22,911 nt of DNA. Origin: JAPHTQ01 sp050302275. Lineage in GTDB: Bacteria > Pseudomonadota > Gammaproteobacteria > Thiohalomonadales > Thiohalomonadaceae. A model generated the notes under the pieces. That model was not told where the DNA came from and made no database searches. It saw nothing but the letters and a program-made list of their open reading frames with translations. Shown here piece by piece: positions 13,230 through 21,499 of the stretch; the stretch's first letter is position 1, and every line of letters starts with the position of its first letter. The stretch lies in NCBI GenBank assembly GCA_050302275.1, contig JBNLAT010000045.1, positions 1 to 22,911 on the forward strand, read 5' to 3'. The position numbers were made by a program, and so were the translations under genes.

Positions 13230-16200
13230 GTGAACAAGCGTTCCGCACCGCGTTTCCCGGTGAATTTAGAGGTCACGGCAAGTTATTCGGGGCAACCCGC
13301 ACAGGCCTGTGTTGTCAGGGATTACTGTTCTGGCGGTATGTATCTGCTCTGTGACCGCAGCAAGGTGCAACAGGCCGATGCAAGAGTCGGTGGCGACCTG
13401 GTGGTGGAATTTGCCGATCCCCTCAATCCTCGCTCCAATGCGCATCATCTGGAAGGGCGCATTACCCGTTTCGACTCCCACGGTATGGGGATCTCCTTTA
13501 CCGACGTCAATCCCCAGGCAATTATCGCTCTTTCCCAACTGGCAGCCAGTCAGGCGGCCGGAGGCGCAGGGGTCGGCGGTTCGGTGGTCGCTGCGGAGAC
13601 CTATGGTCAGGAAAATGTCGACCAGACCATTAAGGCGATCAGTAATAAAAGCCTGGATCACGTCAAAGAGATCCTGCACAACTTTTTCGAACGGGCAAAA
13701 AATGATCTGTTTGATGCCGCCGGTCAGTCTGGCAGTAACGTCGATCAATCTGCCTTTTTTGGTGCGATGAATGAATTGCGCAAAGGACGAGATAATCTGA
13801 GTCAGGGGTTTCTCGATAGCCTCGAGCAGCAGTTCGATATCCTCACCACTCCCGGTTATCGCAATCGCTACGCCCAGGAGGCAATGGCTCAGGGCGGACT
13901 TTCCATTATGGAAAGCGATGAGCTGGATAACTGGCTGGCCGTACGTGCCATGTCGGCCAAGCTCGAAGAGCGCATGGGCGAAACCCTGGAGGCGTTGGAG
14001 ACTCGCTTTGAAGAGGTTTCCGCCAATCCGATTACTCTGGAAAACAACCCTGCCGGCCCTTTTGTTATCTCATCTATTTTCCGTGAGTTGCTGGGAAAGA
14101 TCGTGCTCGAAGAGGGGCCGCGGAAGTTCCTCTACGGGGTTATGGAAAAGGTATTGAGTGCCAAACTGAAAGAGCTCTATGACGAACTCAATGAGTTACT
14201 GATCGCCCACGGTGTGCTGCCGATCCTGCAGAAGCATATGGAGGTGGTGCGTACGGAAGGTGACTACTACGACGAGGAAGATGAGTATCAGGATGAGGCC
14301 CCGCCACCCGGTTCAGGGCCCCGCGGGCAGCGGCCTGCCGTGCCTTTTGGCAGCACTCCCCGCACATCCCAACCTGCACAGCAGCAACGTGCACCCGGTG
14401 GTGGCTTCCGGCCTCCACCTGCCCCTGGCCAGGCACAACCCATGGGGGGCGGCTATCCACCTCCGCCACCAGCAGGTATGCAACAGGCTGCTCCCCAGCA
14501 GATGTCCGCAGGGCAGCAGCGCATGGCACGTAGCGCGCCCACCGGCATAAACCCGATCAGTTATACCCGCCCTGCTGCTGGTGGCGCAGCGAGCAACGCT
14601 GCTGCTGCACCGATGCCTGTGGCGCCAACCGCCAACGCCATGCCCCTGTCGGGTGGATACAGCCATGCAGTGCAGGAACTGATGCGAATGCAGTATCCAG
14701 CCAATGAGCAGGGGACCGAGGCAGCGCCGCAGGGCTACTTTAGTAGTGGTCAGGTAGTACAGGCGCTGGATCAGCTCTCACAGGCGATCAGTAGCCTCGG
14801 TGGTCGTGGTATGGACAGCATGGAGCACATCAATTACCTCGCCAATGCCGTGAGTGAGACCGTCGGCGAAACTGGCAAGGCGATGAGTACCACAGATCAG
14901 GAGGCGGTGACCTACGTGGGGGGGCTGTTTGGCTCCATCAGCCAGGACCATCTGCTTGCGGAGCAGGCACGTCCCTGGTTCTCTCGCCTTGAGGTGCCGT
15001 TGCTTAAAGCGGGCATCCTCGACCCGTCGTTGCTCGATGATGATAGCCATCCGGCACGCGAGCTGCTAAATCGCCTGGAAGATATCGGTGACCTGCTGGA
15101 AAACGACGAGTCGCCACTGGCACAGGAGGCGAAGAACAAGGTCGAAAAAGTCCTGCGCAAGATCGACGAAAAGGTGGAAGATGATCCGGAAGTCTTCGCC
15201 GAGGCACTGACCGAGTTAGAAGAGGTTCAGGGCAAGGTCGAAGAGGGTTATGAAGAGAAGATCAAAAAGCTCATTCAGCAATGCGAGCAGGAGAAGGAGA
15301 TCGACGATGCACGCGAGATCATTCTCAACGAGTTGAACAAGCGACTGGGCCAGCGCGATGTGCCTGTTGTGGTACTGCACCTGCTCGACTCCGGCTGGAA
15401 AAATCTGCTGCTGCGTACGCTGATGAAGAGCGGTGCGGGCAGTGCGGCGTTCAAGACCTATCTCAACGTAGTGGACATGCTCACCGCTCGTCTTACCGGC
15501 GGCAAGCCACACATGGAAGAAGCCAAGATGAACGATGAGAACCTGGTTGAATGGTCCTCACGTATGCTCTCTATGGTTTCTAACAATGAACAGAAGAACA
15601 ACCTGATTCTGCGTGAACTGGCCAAGGATCTGACGGGTAAATCGACGACACTGCCGGAAACCAAATATGTCCAGACCCTGATCGCCAAGACCAAGGACAA
15701 GCATGATGTGATAAGGCCTGAAAATGTCTCCGAGGATATCTGGCAACTGATGCTGGAGGATGCCCGCTACATGGAAGACCGCGAGGCCTTCCAACTCAAA
15801 CCCAAAGGCGGTAAACCGATTCATATCAACCTGATCTGGCGTGATGAGAATAAGCGTTTCGTCTTTGCCGATAATCTGGGTAATCGTGCCCTGGACGTTG
15901 ATCTGGGGGATGTGGCCTCCAACATCTACCACAAGATACTGGTACGGCTTAACGAGAAAGAGCTATCGGTAACCGAACGTGCGATCTACAGCTTCCTGCA
16001 GAGCATGCACAAACAGATCGCCTTCCAGGCCAATCACGACGAACTTACCGGCCTGCTCAACCGCAAGGCCTTCGAAACCGAACTGGACAAGCAGATCGCT
16101 GATGCCCGCAGTGGTGTGGTCACCCATGTCCTCGGTTATTTCGACCTCGATCGTTTCAATATCATCAACACTACCTGCGGCCATGCCGATGGTGACAAAC

Positions 16201-17306
16201 TGCTGGTCAAGGTGGCCGACGTATTACGCGAGACTCTCAAGGATAAGGCGATTATCTCCCGTCTCGGCGGTGACGAATTCGGCATCCTGGTGACCAAGTC
16301 CAGTCGTACCCACGGACTCAAACTGCTTACCCAGGTGCACGATAATATTCGTGGTATCCGTTTTGCCTGCGGTAATAACGAGTTCAAGGTGACCTGCAGT
16401 ATGGGGGTTACCGAGGTCAACCAGGACAGCGAAAGTTACGGTCACCTGCTTAGCGCGGTCGACTCTGCCACCTTTACCGCTAAAGATAACGGCCGTGACA
16501 ACATCCAGATCCACAACGTCGAGAACGAGCGCATCTCCAGCCGCCGCCACATCCTCGACTGGGTCGGTCGGATCAACGTGCTGTTCGAGAAAAACCTCAT
16601 CCAGTTCCGTTGTCAGAAGATCGCGCCGGTACATCGCACCATCAACTCAATGCCACACTACGAGATTCTGCTCGACGTGCACGACGAAGAAGGCAACAAG
16701 GTACCGCTGGAAGAGTTCATCGTTGCCGCCGAACGTTACAACCGTATCCTCGACATCGACACCTGGGTAATGAATTACATCTTCGACTGGGTTGAGGAGC
16801 GTAAGCCGAAACTGGAGAAGATCAGCAATCTGTCGGTCAACCTCTCCGGTAGTTCACTGGGTAACCCGCACTTTATGGATGAGGTCTACCAACGTCTCTC
16901 CAGGCCCGGTTTCCCGGCCAACAAGATCTGCTTTGAGGTGACCGAAACGGCAGCAATGAGTAATCTGGAAATGGCCGCGCGCTTCATGAAGAAACTCAAG
17001 GAGACCGGTTGCAAGTTCGCCCTCGACGATTTCGGCAGCGGCACCTCTTCCTACGCCTATCTGCGCTCACTGCCTATCGACTACGTCAAGATCGACGGCG
17101 CCTTCGTCAAGGATATCGCCAATAACACCAACGACTACGCGGTGGTGAAGTCGATAAACGAGATCGGCCACGTGATGGGCAAGCAGACCGTTGCCGAAGG
17201 CGTGGAGGACGAGTTTGCCTTCCAGCTGCTACACGACATCGGTCTCGACTACGTGCAGGGCTTTGGGGTAGAAAAGCCGATACCGCTGTTCCAGCTCTTC
17301 GAGTAA
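13230..17306 (+). CDS. PilZ-DUF1631-GGDEF-EAL cyclic-di-GMP signalling protein
   Basis: A 1358-residue multidomain protein with no membrane segment visible, so probably cytoplasmic. A PilZ-like domain (about 1-105) has R4-x3-R8 and a variant second motif, DYCSGGM (31-37). DUF1631-like sequence runs from about 130 to 900, interrupted by a Pro/Gly/Gln/Ala-rich linker (about 356-476), with charged coiled-coil-like helices at 640-705. The GGDEF domain (about 930-1095) keeps FDLDRF (971-976) and GGDEF (1013-1017). The inhibitory RxxD site is missing; KDKA sits at that position. The EAL domain (about 1110-1350) keeps E1145, N1204, E1236, D1266-D1267 in DDFGSG, K1287 and E1323. The ExLxR arginine is aspartate (EILLD, 1145-1149). 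It could both make and degrade cyclic di-GMP. GTG 13230 is chosen because TGGAG (13218-13222) lies 7 bases upstream. The gene is monocistronic. Confidence 0.9.
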   Translation: MNKRSAPRFPVNLEVTASYSGQPAQACVVRDYCSGGMYLLCDRSKVQQADARVGGDLVVEFADPLNPRSNAHHLEGRITRFDSHGMGISFTDVNPQAIIALSQLAASQAAGGAGVGGSVVAAETYGQENVDQTIKAISNKSLDHVKEILHNFFERAKNDLFDAAGQSGSNVDQSAFFGAMNELRKGRDNLSQGFLDSLEQQFDILTTPGYRNRYAQEAMAQGGLSIMESDELDNWLAVRAMSAKLEERMGETLEALETRFEEVSANPITLENNPAGPFVISSIFRELLGKIVLEEGPRKFLYGVMEKVLSAKLKELYDELNELLIAHGVLPILQKHMEVVRTEGDYYDEEDEYQDEAPPPGSGPRGQRPAVPFGSTPRTSQPAQQQRAPGGGFRPPPAPGQAQPMGGGYPPPPPAGMQQAAPQQMSAGQQRMARSAPTGINPISYTRPAAGGAASNAAAAPMPVAPTANAMPLSGGYSHAVQELMRMQYPANEQGTEAAPQGYFSSGQVVQALDQLSQAISSLGGRGMDSMEHINYLANAVSETVGETGKAMSTTDQEAVTYVGGLFGSISQDHLLAEQARPWFSRLEVPLLKAGILDPSLLDDDSHPARELLNRLEDIGDLLENDESPLAQEAKNKVEKVLRKIDEKVEDDPEVFAEALTELEEVQGKVEEGYEEKIKKLIQQCEQEKEIDDAREIILNELNKRLGQRDVPVVVLHLLDSGWKNLLLRTLMKSGAGSAAFKTYLNVVDMLTARLTGGKPHMEEAKMNDENLVEWSSRMLSMVSNNEQKNNLILRELAKDLTGKSTTLPETKYVQTLIAKTKDKHDVIRPENVSEDIWQLMLEDARYMEDREAFQLKPKGGKPIHINLIWRDENKRFVFADNLGNRALDVDLGDVASNIYHKILVRLNEKELSVTERAIYSFLQSMHKQIAFQANHDELTGLLNRKAFETELDKQIADARSGVVTHVLGYFDLDRFNIINTTCGHADGDKLLVKVADVLRETLKDKAIISRLGGDEFGILVTKSSRTHGLKLLTQVHDNIRGIRFACGNNEFKVTCSMGVTEVNQDSESYGHLLSAVDSATFTAKDNGRDNIQIHNVENERISSRRHILDWVGRINVLFEKNLIQFRCQKIAPVHRTINSMPHYEILLDVHDEEGNKVPLEEFIVAAERYNRILDIDTWVMNYIFDWVEERKPKLEKISNLSVNLSGSSLGNPHFMDEVYQRLSRPGFPANKICFEVTETAAMSNLEMAARFMKKLKETGCKFALDDFGSGTSSYAYLRSLPIDYVKIDGAFVKDIANNTNDYAVVKSINEIGHVMGKQTVAEGVEDEFAFQLLHDIGLDYVQGFGVEKPIPLFQLFE

Positions 17307-17338
17307 ATGGGACCGGTTTGCACTAGCGTCCAAGAGCG

Positions 17339-17367
17339 GTGACAAGGCCCCGGTCAGGGGGTATAGT
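17339..17367 (+). promoter_or_regulatory. Sigma70 promoter of the glycine riboswitch/gcv operon
   Basis: GTGACA (17339-17344) and TATAGT (17362-17367) each match the sigma70 consensus at five of six positions, with a 17-base spacer. The predicted start near 17374 is just before the riboswitch. The promoter lies 32 bases after the stop of the cyclic-di-GMP gene, so the glycine operon is transcribed independently. Confidence 0.7.
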
Positions 17368-17374
17368 TCACCCT

Positions 17375-17545
17375 CGACCAAGGCAGTAGTGGGAGAGAGC
17401 GGCACCACGTTGTGGAGGCCGCCGCCGAAGGCGCAACCCGCCCGGAAACGCTCAGGCAAAAGGACCACTGCAACCGGTTGACTCTGGAGAGAGGCCGCAT
17501 CGCGGCCCACCGAAGGGGCTAAGCTCTCAGGTGCCAGGACAGAGG
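17375..17545 (+). promoter_or_regulatory. Tandem glycine riboswitch
   Basis: Two consecutive glycine aptamers precede lipA. Aptamer 1 (about 17383-17471) contains GGGAGAG, GCCGAAGGCGCAA and GGAAACGCTCAGGCAAAAGG, closed by AGTGG/CCACT. Aptamer 2 (about 17480-17545) contains TGGAGAG, CACCGAAGGGGCTAAG and CTCTCAGGTGCCAGGAC, closed by CTCTG (17482-17486) with CAGAG (17540-17544). The linker is short, about 8 bases. CGACC (17375-17379) can pair with the linker GGTTG (17476-17480), which fits the leader-linker duplex (P0, kink-turn) known in tandem glycine switches. These riboswitches usually turn on glycine cleavage genes when glycine is abundant. Confidence 0.93.
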
Positions 17546-17590
17546 GGCGACGAAAGGCCAAAACGCCTTTCGTCGCCCCTTTTTCTTTTT
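17543..17590 (+). terminator. Intrinsic terminator (riboswitch expression platform)
   Basis: GGGGCGACGAAAGGC (17544-17558) pairs perfectly with GCCTTTCGTCGCCCC (17565-17579) around the loop CAAAAC. A17543-T17580 can add one more pair. A T-run (TTTTTCTTTTT, 17580-17590) follows. The hairpin directly abuts aptamer 2 and ends before the lipA Shine-Dalgarno, so control is by premature termination. The 3' strand of aptamer-2 P1 shares only one or two bases with the terminator stem. Confidence 0.93.
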
Positions 17591-17603
17591 GGCGGAGTAA
17601 AGC

Positions 17604-18500
17604 ATGGCGAAAGCAATCGACATCCCGGTCTTCGACTACTCGGCGCGGCCCAACGCGACGCGCATGCCGTCGTGGATTCGCCAGCCGTTGGGTGGCGACG
17701 GTTTCAATGCCACGGCCGAGGCAGTGCATGGCAACCAGCTGACCACCGTCTGCGAAGAGGCCCGTTGCCCCAACCGCGGCGAGTGCTGGGGCCGAGGCAC
17801 CGCTACCTTCATGCTGCTGGGTGACACCTGCACCCGTGCCTGCGGTTTTTGTGCGGTGAAGACCGGCCAGCCAACTTCCCTGGATGAAGACGAGCCGCGC
17901 CGGGTGGTCGAGGCGATCGCACAGATGGGGCTCGACTATGTGGTGCTCACTTCGGTGAACCGCGATGAGCTCCCAGACGGCGGTGCCGGTATCTTTGCTG
18001 CCACCCTGCGTGGTTTGCGCGAGCGGTTACCCAATCTCGGTCTGGAAGTGCTGACCCCCGATTTTCGCAACTGCCAGGAGCAGGCGATTGCCGCCCTGCG
18101 CGATGCAATTGGTGGCGACGGACAGCTGGTCTTCGGTCATAACGTAGAGACCGTGCCCTCGCTCTATAAGAGTGTGCGCAAGGGGGCGAAATACGAACGT
18201 TCCCTGCGCATGCTGGAGCTGGCCGCGGCCGAGCCGAACATGCAGGCCAAGTCTGCGCTGATGCTGGGACTGGGCGAGAGTTTCGATGAGGTGGTGGCGG
18301 TGATGCGCGATCTGCTTGAAGTCGGCACCGAGCGACTGGTGCTCGGCCAGTATCTGCGTCCCAGCCGTTATCATCTGCCGGTGCAGGAGTATGTCTCGCC
18401 AGCAGGATTTGTCGAATATGAGCAGGTGGCCCGTGAGTTGGGTTTTGACTGGGTGATGGCCGGGCCGATGGTGCGTAGCTCCTACCACGCCGAAGAATAA
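17604..18500 (+). CDS. lipA: Lipoyl synthase (radical SAM)
   Basis: A 298-residue LipA that inserts two sulfur atoms into protein-bound octanoyl groups to form lipoyl cofactor. The auxiliary [4Fe-4S] cluster motif is C50-x4-C55-x5-C61 (CEEARCPNRGEC), the radical-SAM motif is C76-x3-C80-x2-C83 (CTRACGFC), and the C-terminal RSSY motif (291-294) supplies the serine ligand of the auxiliary cluster. It is shorter than E. coli LipA (321), mainly at the N-terminus. GGAG at 17594-17597 lies 6 bases before the ATG, just after the riboswitch terminator, so lipA is the first gene controlled by glycine. gcvT follows 26 bases later. No lipB is visible; the octanoyl donor enzyme must be elsewhere or be replaced by LplA. 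Confidence 0.96.
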   Translation: MAKAIDIPVFDYSARPNATRMPSWIRQPLGGDGFNATAEAVHGNQLTTVCEEARCPNRGECWGRGTATFMLLGDTCTRACGFCAVKTGQPTSLDEDEPRRVVEAIAQMGLDYVVLTSVNRDELPDGGAGIFAATLRGLRERLPNLGLEVLTPDFRNCQEQAIAALRDAIGGDGQLVFGHNVETVPSLYKSVRKGAKYERSLRMLELAAAEPNMQAKSALMLGLGESFDEVVAVMRDLLEVGTERLVLGQYLRPSRYHLPVQEYVSPAGFVEYEQVARELGFDWVMAGPMVRSSYHAEE

Positions 18501-18526
18501 TTATTTAGTTATCAGGAGAGACCAAG

Positions 18527-19615
18527 TTGGGAAAGAAAACCCCCCTGTATGATGCCCACGTCGCCCACGGTGCCAAGATCGTCGATTTCGCCGGTTGGGA
18601 GATGCCGATCCACTACGGTTCTCAGATTGAGGAACACCATCAGGTGCGCCGCGCCGCCGGGATGTTCGATGTCTCCCACATGTGCGTGGTCGATCTGCAT
18701 GGTGCCAAGACCCGTGATTTTCTCCGCTACCTGATGGCCAACGACGTGGCCAAACTCGATGGTCAGCCGGGTAAGGCGCTCTATAGTTGCATGCTCAATC
18801 CGCGTGGTGGGGTGATCGATGACCTGATCATCTACCACATGAGTAACGTCTGGTACCGGGTGGTGGTCAATGCAGGTACCCGTGACAAGGATATCGCCTG
18901 GATGCAGCGCCATGCGCCATCCTTCGATGTTGAGGTGGAGGTCCGTGACGATCTGGCGATGATCGCGGTGCAGGGGCCAACAGCACGTGACGCGGTGCAC
19001 AAGGTACTCGGTGATCGTGCTGCGGATGTTACCGTGCTGGGGCGCTTCGCCGCCGCAGAGATCGGTAACCTGTTTGTTGCCCGCACCGGATACACCGGTG
19101 AGGACGGTTATGAGATCATGGTCCCCGCAGAAGACGCCGAGGATATGTGGCATTCGCTGCTGGACGCGGGTGTCGTGCCCTGTGGTCTCGGTGCACGCGA
19201 CACCCTGCGCCTGGAGGCGGGTATGAACCTCTATGGTCAGGATATGAATGAAGATACTTCGCCGCTGATTTCCGGTCTTGGCTGGACCATTGGCTGGGAG
19301 CCACGAGACCGCAACTTCATCGGCCGCGATGTGATTGAGGCAGAGCGTAGTAGTGGCCCGGCACAACAGTTGGTTGGACTGGTACTGGACGATAAAGGTG
19401 TATTGCGTTCGCACCAGAAGGTGGTGCTGGAAGGTCTTGGCGATGGCGAGACCACCAGCGGCAGTTTCTCCCCGACTCTGGGCAAGGCAATCGCTCTGGC
19501 TCGGATACCGGTTGGTGAGAGTGCCGATGTTGGTGTCGAGATCCGCAACAAGATATTGAAAGCACATATCGTCAAGCCGCCCTTCGTGCGCGAAGGCAAG
19601 GCGGTTATCGAATAG
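18527..19615 (+). CDS. gcvT: Glycine cleavage system T protein (aminomethyltransferase)
   Basis: A 362-residue T protein, close to E. coli GcvT in length. It takes the aminomethyl group from lipoyl-GcvH, releases ammonia and passes the one-carbon unit to tetrahydrofolate. The N-terminus KTPLYDAHVAHGAKIVDFAGWEMP, here read from residue 4, is typical. GMFDVSHM (45-52), GGVIDDLIIY (94-103, with the conserved Asp pair 98-99) and YTGEDGYE are also family motifs. Translation starts at TTG 18527, supported by AGGAG at 18514-18518 with an 8-base gap; no ATG gives a full-length N-terminus. Confidence 0.97.
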   Translation: MGKKTPLYDAHVAHGAKIVDFAGWEMPIHYGSQIEEHHQVRRAAGMFDVSHMCVVDLHGAKTRDFLRYLMANDVAKLDGQPGKALYSCMLNPRGGVIDDLIIYHMSNVWYRVVVNAGTRDKDIAWMQRHAPSFDVEVEVRDDLAMIAVQGPTARDAVHKVLGDRAADVTVLGRFAAAEIGNLFVARTGYTGEDGYEIMVPAEDAEDMWHSLLDAGVVPCGLGARDTLRLEAGMNLYGQDMNEDTSPLISGLGWTIGWEPRDRNFIGRDVIEAERSSGPAQQLVGLVLDDKGVLRSHQKVVLEGLGDGETTSGSFSPTLGKAIALARIPVGESADVGVEIRNKILKAHIVKPPFVREGKAVIE

Positions 19616-19625
19616 AGCACTGCAT

Positions 19626-19644
19626 CACGGGCCTTGCGCCCGTG
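19626..19644 (+). other. Intercistronic hairpin between gcvT and gcvH
   Basis: CACGGGC (19626-19632) pairs perfectly with GCCCGTG (19638-19644) around a 5-base loop. No U-run follows, so it is not an intrinsic terminator. It sits between the gcvT stop and the gcvH Shine-Dalgarno and could stabilise the upstream mRNA or mark a processing site. Confidence 0.5.
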
Positions 19645-19675
19645 GTCGAAAATTTACTCATCAGGAGAAAAAGTT

Positions 19676-20068
19676 ATGAGCAACGTTCCAGCTGAACTGA
19701 AGTACACCAAATCCCACGAGTGGGTCCGCCGCGAAGCAGACGGTAGTGTCACCATCGGTATTACCGATCACGCCCAGGAACTGCTCGGCGACATGGTTTT
19801 CGTCGAACTGCCAGAAGCCGGTCGTGCCCTGGCCGCCGAAGAAGACTGCGCCGTGGTCGAATCGGTGAAGGCCGCTTCCGACGTATACGCGCCTATCGCC
19901 GGTGAAGTGACCGAGTCGAACAGTGCACTGGAAGACAGCCCCGAGATCGTCAATCAGGACCCCTACGGTGATGGCTGGCTGTTCAAAATGAAGCCGGCTG
20001 ATGATAGCGAGATCGATGGCCTGATGGCTGCCGACGCTTACCAGGCGGTTGCCGCCGAAGAGCACTGA
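19676..20068 (+). CDS. gcvH: Glycine cleavage system H protein (lipoyl carrier)
   Basis: A 130-residue H protein that shuttles the methylamine intermediate between P, T and L proteins on a lipoyl arm. The lipoylated lysine is K65 in VESVKAASDVYAP, equivalent to K64 in E. coli. ELKYTKSHEWV and GITDHAQELLGDMVFVELP are hallmark segments. The frame is open back to 19634, but the ATG at 19676 is preferred because AGGAG (19663-19667) lies 8 bases upstream and gives the expected N-terminus. This protein is the substrate of the LipA encoded at the head of the same operon. Confidence 0.97.
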   Translation: MSNVPAELKYTKSHEWVRREADGSVTIGITDHAQELLGDMVFVELPEAGRALAAEEDCAVVESVKAASDVYAPIAGEVTESNSALEDSPEIVNQDPYGDGWLFKMKPADDSEIDGLMAADAYQAVAAEEH

Positions 20069-20078
20069 GTTAACAACT

Positions 20079-21440
20079 ATGCCGTTTATTCCCCATACCG
20101 AAGACGATATCAAGGCGATGCTGGCATCCATTGGTGCCGACAGCATCGAGTCGTTGTTCGACGAGATTCCCGCGACACTCCGTGCCAAGGGTTTGCAGTC
20201 GGTGCCGCCCGCACTGAACGAAGCGGCAGTCGGCCGCCTGATGCAGCAGCGTGCTGCGGCCGATGGTCAGCCGCTCTGTTTCATCGGCGCCGGTGCCTAT
20301 GAGCATCACATCCCGGCGGCGGTATGGGAGATCGCGACCCGCGGTGAGTTCTACAGCGCCTACACGCCCTATCAGGCGGAGGCGAGTCAGGGCACGCTGC
20401 AGGTGATCTACGAGTTCCAGAGCATGATCGCCGGACTGACCGGCATGGATGTGGCCAACGCCTCGCTCTATGACGGCGCTTCAGGTCTGGCCGAAGCGGT
20501 GTTGATGGCGGTGCGCGCCAATCGCAAATCAAAGTCGAAGCGCATCCTCATGCCCGCCACGGTCAACCCGGTTTATCGCAAAGTGGTGCATACCATCGTC
20601 CACAATCAGGGTATTGAGCTGGTGGAGCTGCCCTATTGCACCGACGGCGGTAATACCCTGGTCGAATCGCTGAAGCACTTCGAGGGTGAAGACTTCGCCG
20701 CGCTGGTGATTCCGCAGCCCAACTTCTTCGGTGTGCTGGAAGATGTCGATGCACTGACCGACTGGGCCCACGCCAATAACATGCTGGCGATCGGTCTGGT
20801 TAACCCGACTGCGATGGCACTGCTGACTCCTCCCGGTGAGTGGGGTGAGAAGGGTGCCGACATCGCCTGTGGTGATGGCCAGCCGCTCGGCTCGCCGCTC
20901 TCCTCCGGTGGTCCCTACTTCGGTTTCATGGCCTGCAAGCAGGAACACGTACGGCAGATGCCGGGACGTATCGTCGGTCGCACTGTCGATCTCGACGGCA
21001 AGCCCGGTTTCACCCTTACCCTGCAGGCGCGTGAGCAGCACATCCGCCGCGCCAAGGCGACTTCCAATATCTGTTCTAATCAGGGCCTGATGGCGACCGC
21101 TGCGACGGTCTACATGGCAACCGTCGGTGCCGGCGGACTGGAGCGTGTCGCCGCTGCCTGCCACGCCAATACCTGCAAGCTGGTGGAAAAACTAACCGCC
21201 ATCGACGGCGTGGAGCAGGTCTTTAATCGTCCAGTCTTCCACGAAGCGGTGCTGCGCCTGCCCGCCGATGCCGATGCGGTATTGAAAGCGCTGGCGGAAC
21301 AGGAACTGCTCGGTGGTTACGCGCTGATACGTGACTATCCGGAACTGGAAAACTGCGTGCTGGTCTGCGCCACCGAGACTCGCAGCGAAGACGACATCGA
21401 CACCTATGCAGCGCAACTGGCGGGAGTTCTCAGCCGCTAG
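20079..21440 (+). CDS. gcvPA: Glycine dehydrogenase (decarboxylating), subunit 1
   Basis: A 453-residue protein equal to the N-terminal half of fused GcvP. With GcvPB it forms the PLP-dependent P protein that decarboxylates glycine and loads GcvH. MPFIPHTEDDIKAMLASIG at the start, YTPYQAEASQGTLQ (about 90-103), GLTGMDVANASLYDGAS and RATSNICSNQ-like segment (here KATSNICSNQGLMA) are typical of the subunit. The PLP lysine is expected in GcvPB, not here. The frame opens at 20049 inside gcvH, but ATG 20079, 10 bases after the gcvH stop, gives the conserved N-terminus. Its Shine-Dalgarno is weak, which suggests coupling to gcvH. The split P protein differs from the single-chain GcvP of E. coli. 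Confidence 0.95.
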   Translation: MPFIPHTEDDIKAMLASIGADSIESLFDEIPATLRAKGLQSVPPALNEAAVGRLMQQRAAADGQPLCFIGAGAYEHHIPAAVWEIATRGEFYSAYTPYQAEASQGTLQVIYEFQSMIAGLTGMDVANASLYDGASGLAEAVLMAVRANRKSKSKRILMPATVNPVYRKVVHTIVHNQGIELVELPYCTDGGNTLVESLKHFEGEDFAALVIPQPNFFGVLEDVDALTDWAHANNMLAIGLVNPTAMALLTPPGEWGEKGADIACGDGQPLGSPLSSGGPYFGFMACKQEHVRQMPGRIVGRTVDLDGKPGFTLTLQAREQHIRRAKATSNICSNQGLMATAATVYMATVGAGGLERVAAACHANTCKLVEKLTAIDGVEQVFNRPVFHEAVLRLPADADAVLKALAEQELLGGYALIRDYPELENCVLVCATETRSEDDIDTYAAQLAGVLSR

Positions 21441-21499
21441 CGCGACAAACCGAGATGCAGCAAAACCCATATAACAACGTTGCTGTAAGGAGGAGTGTG

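Noticed and set aside
14290..14660. Apparent repeat tract rich in CCACC and CAGCA
   Set aside because: The bases encode the Pro/Gly/Gln linker of the large protein with varied codons and no exact repeating unit, so it is not a tandem or mobile repeat.
17229..17729. 166-codon minus-strand open frame crossing the riboswitch
   Set aside because: It overlaps the end of the GGDEF-EAL gene, the glycine aptamers, the terminator and the start of lipA, all firmly explained on plus.
18512..19567. 351-codon open frame on the minus strand
   Set aside because: It is the antisense shadow of gcvT, whose full family motifs and Shine-Dalgarno are on plus. The minus product has no recognisable domain.
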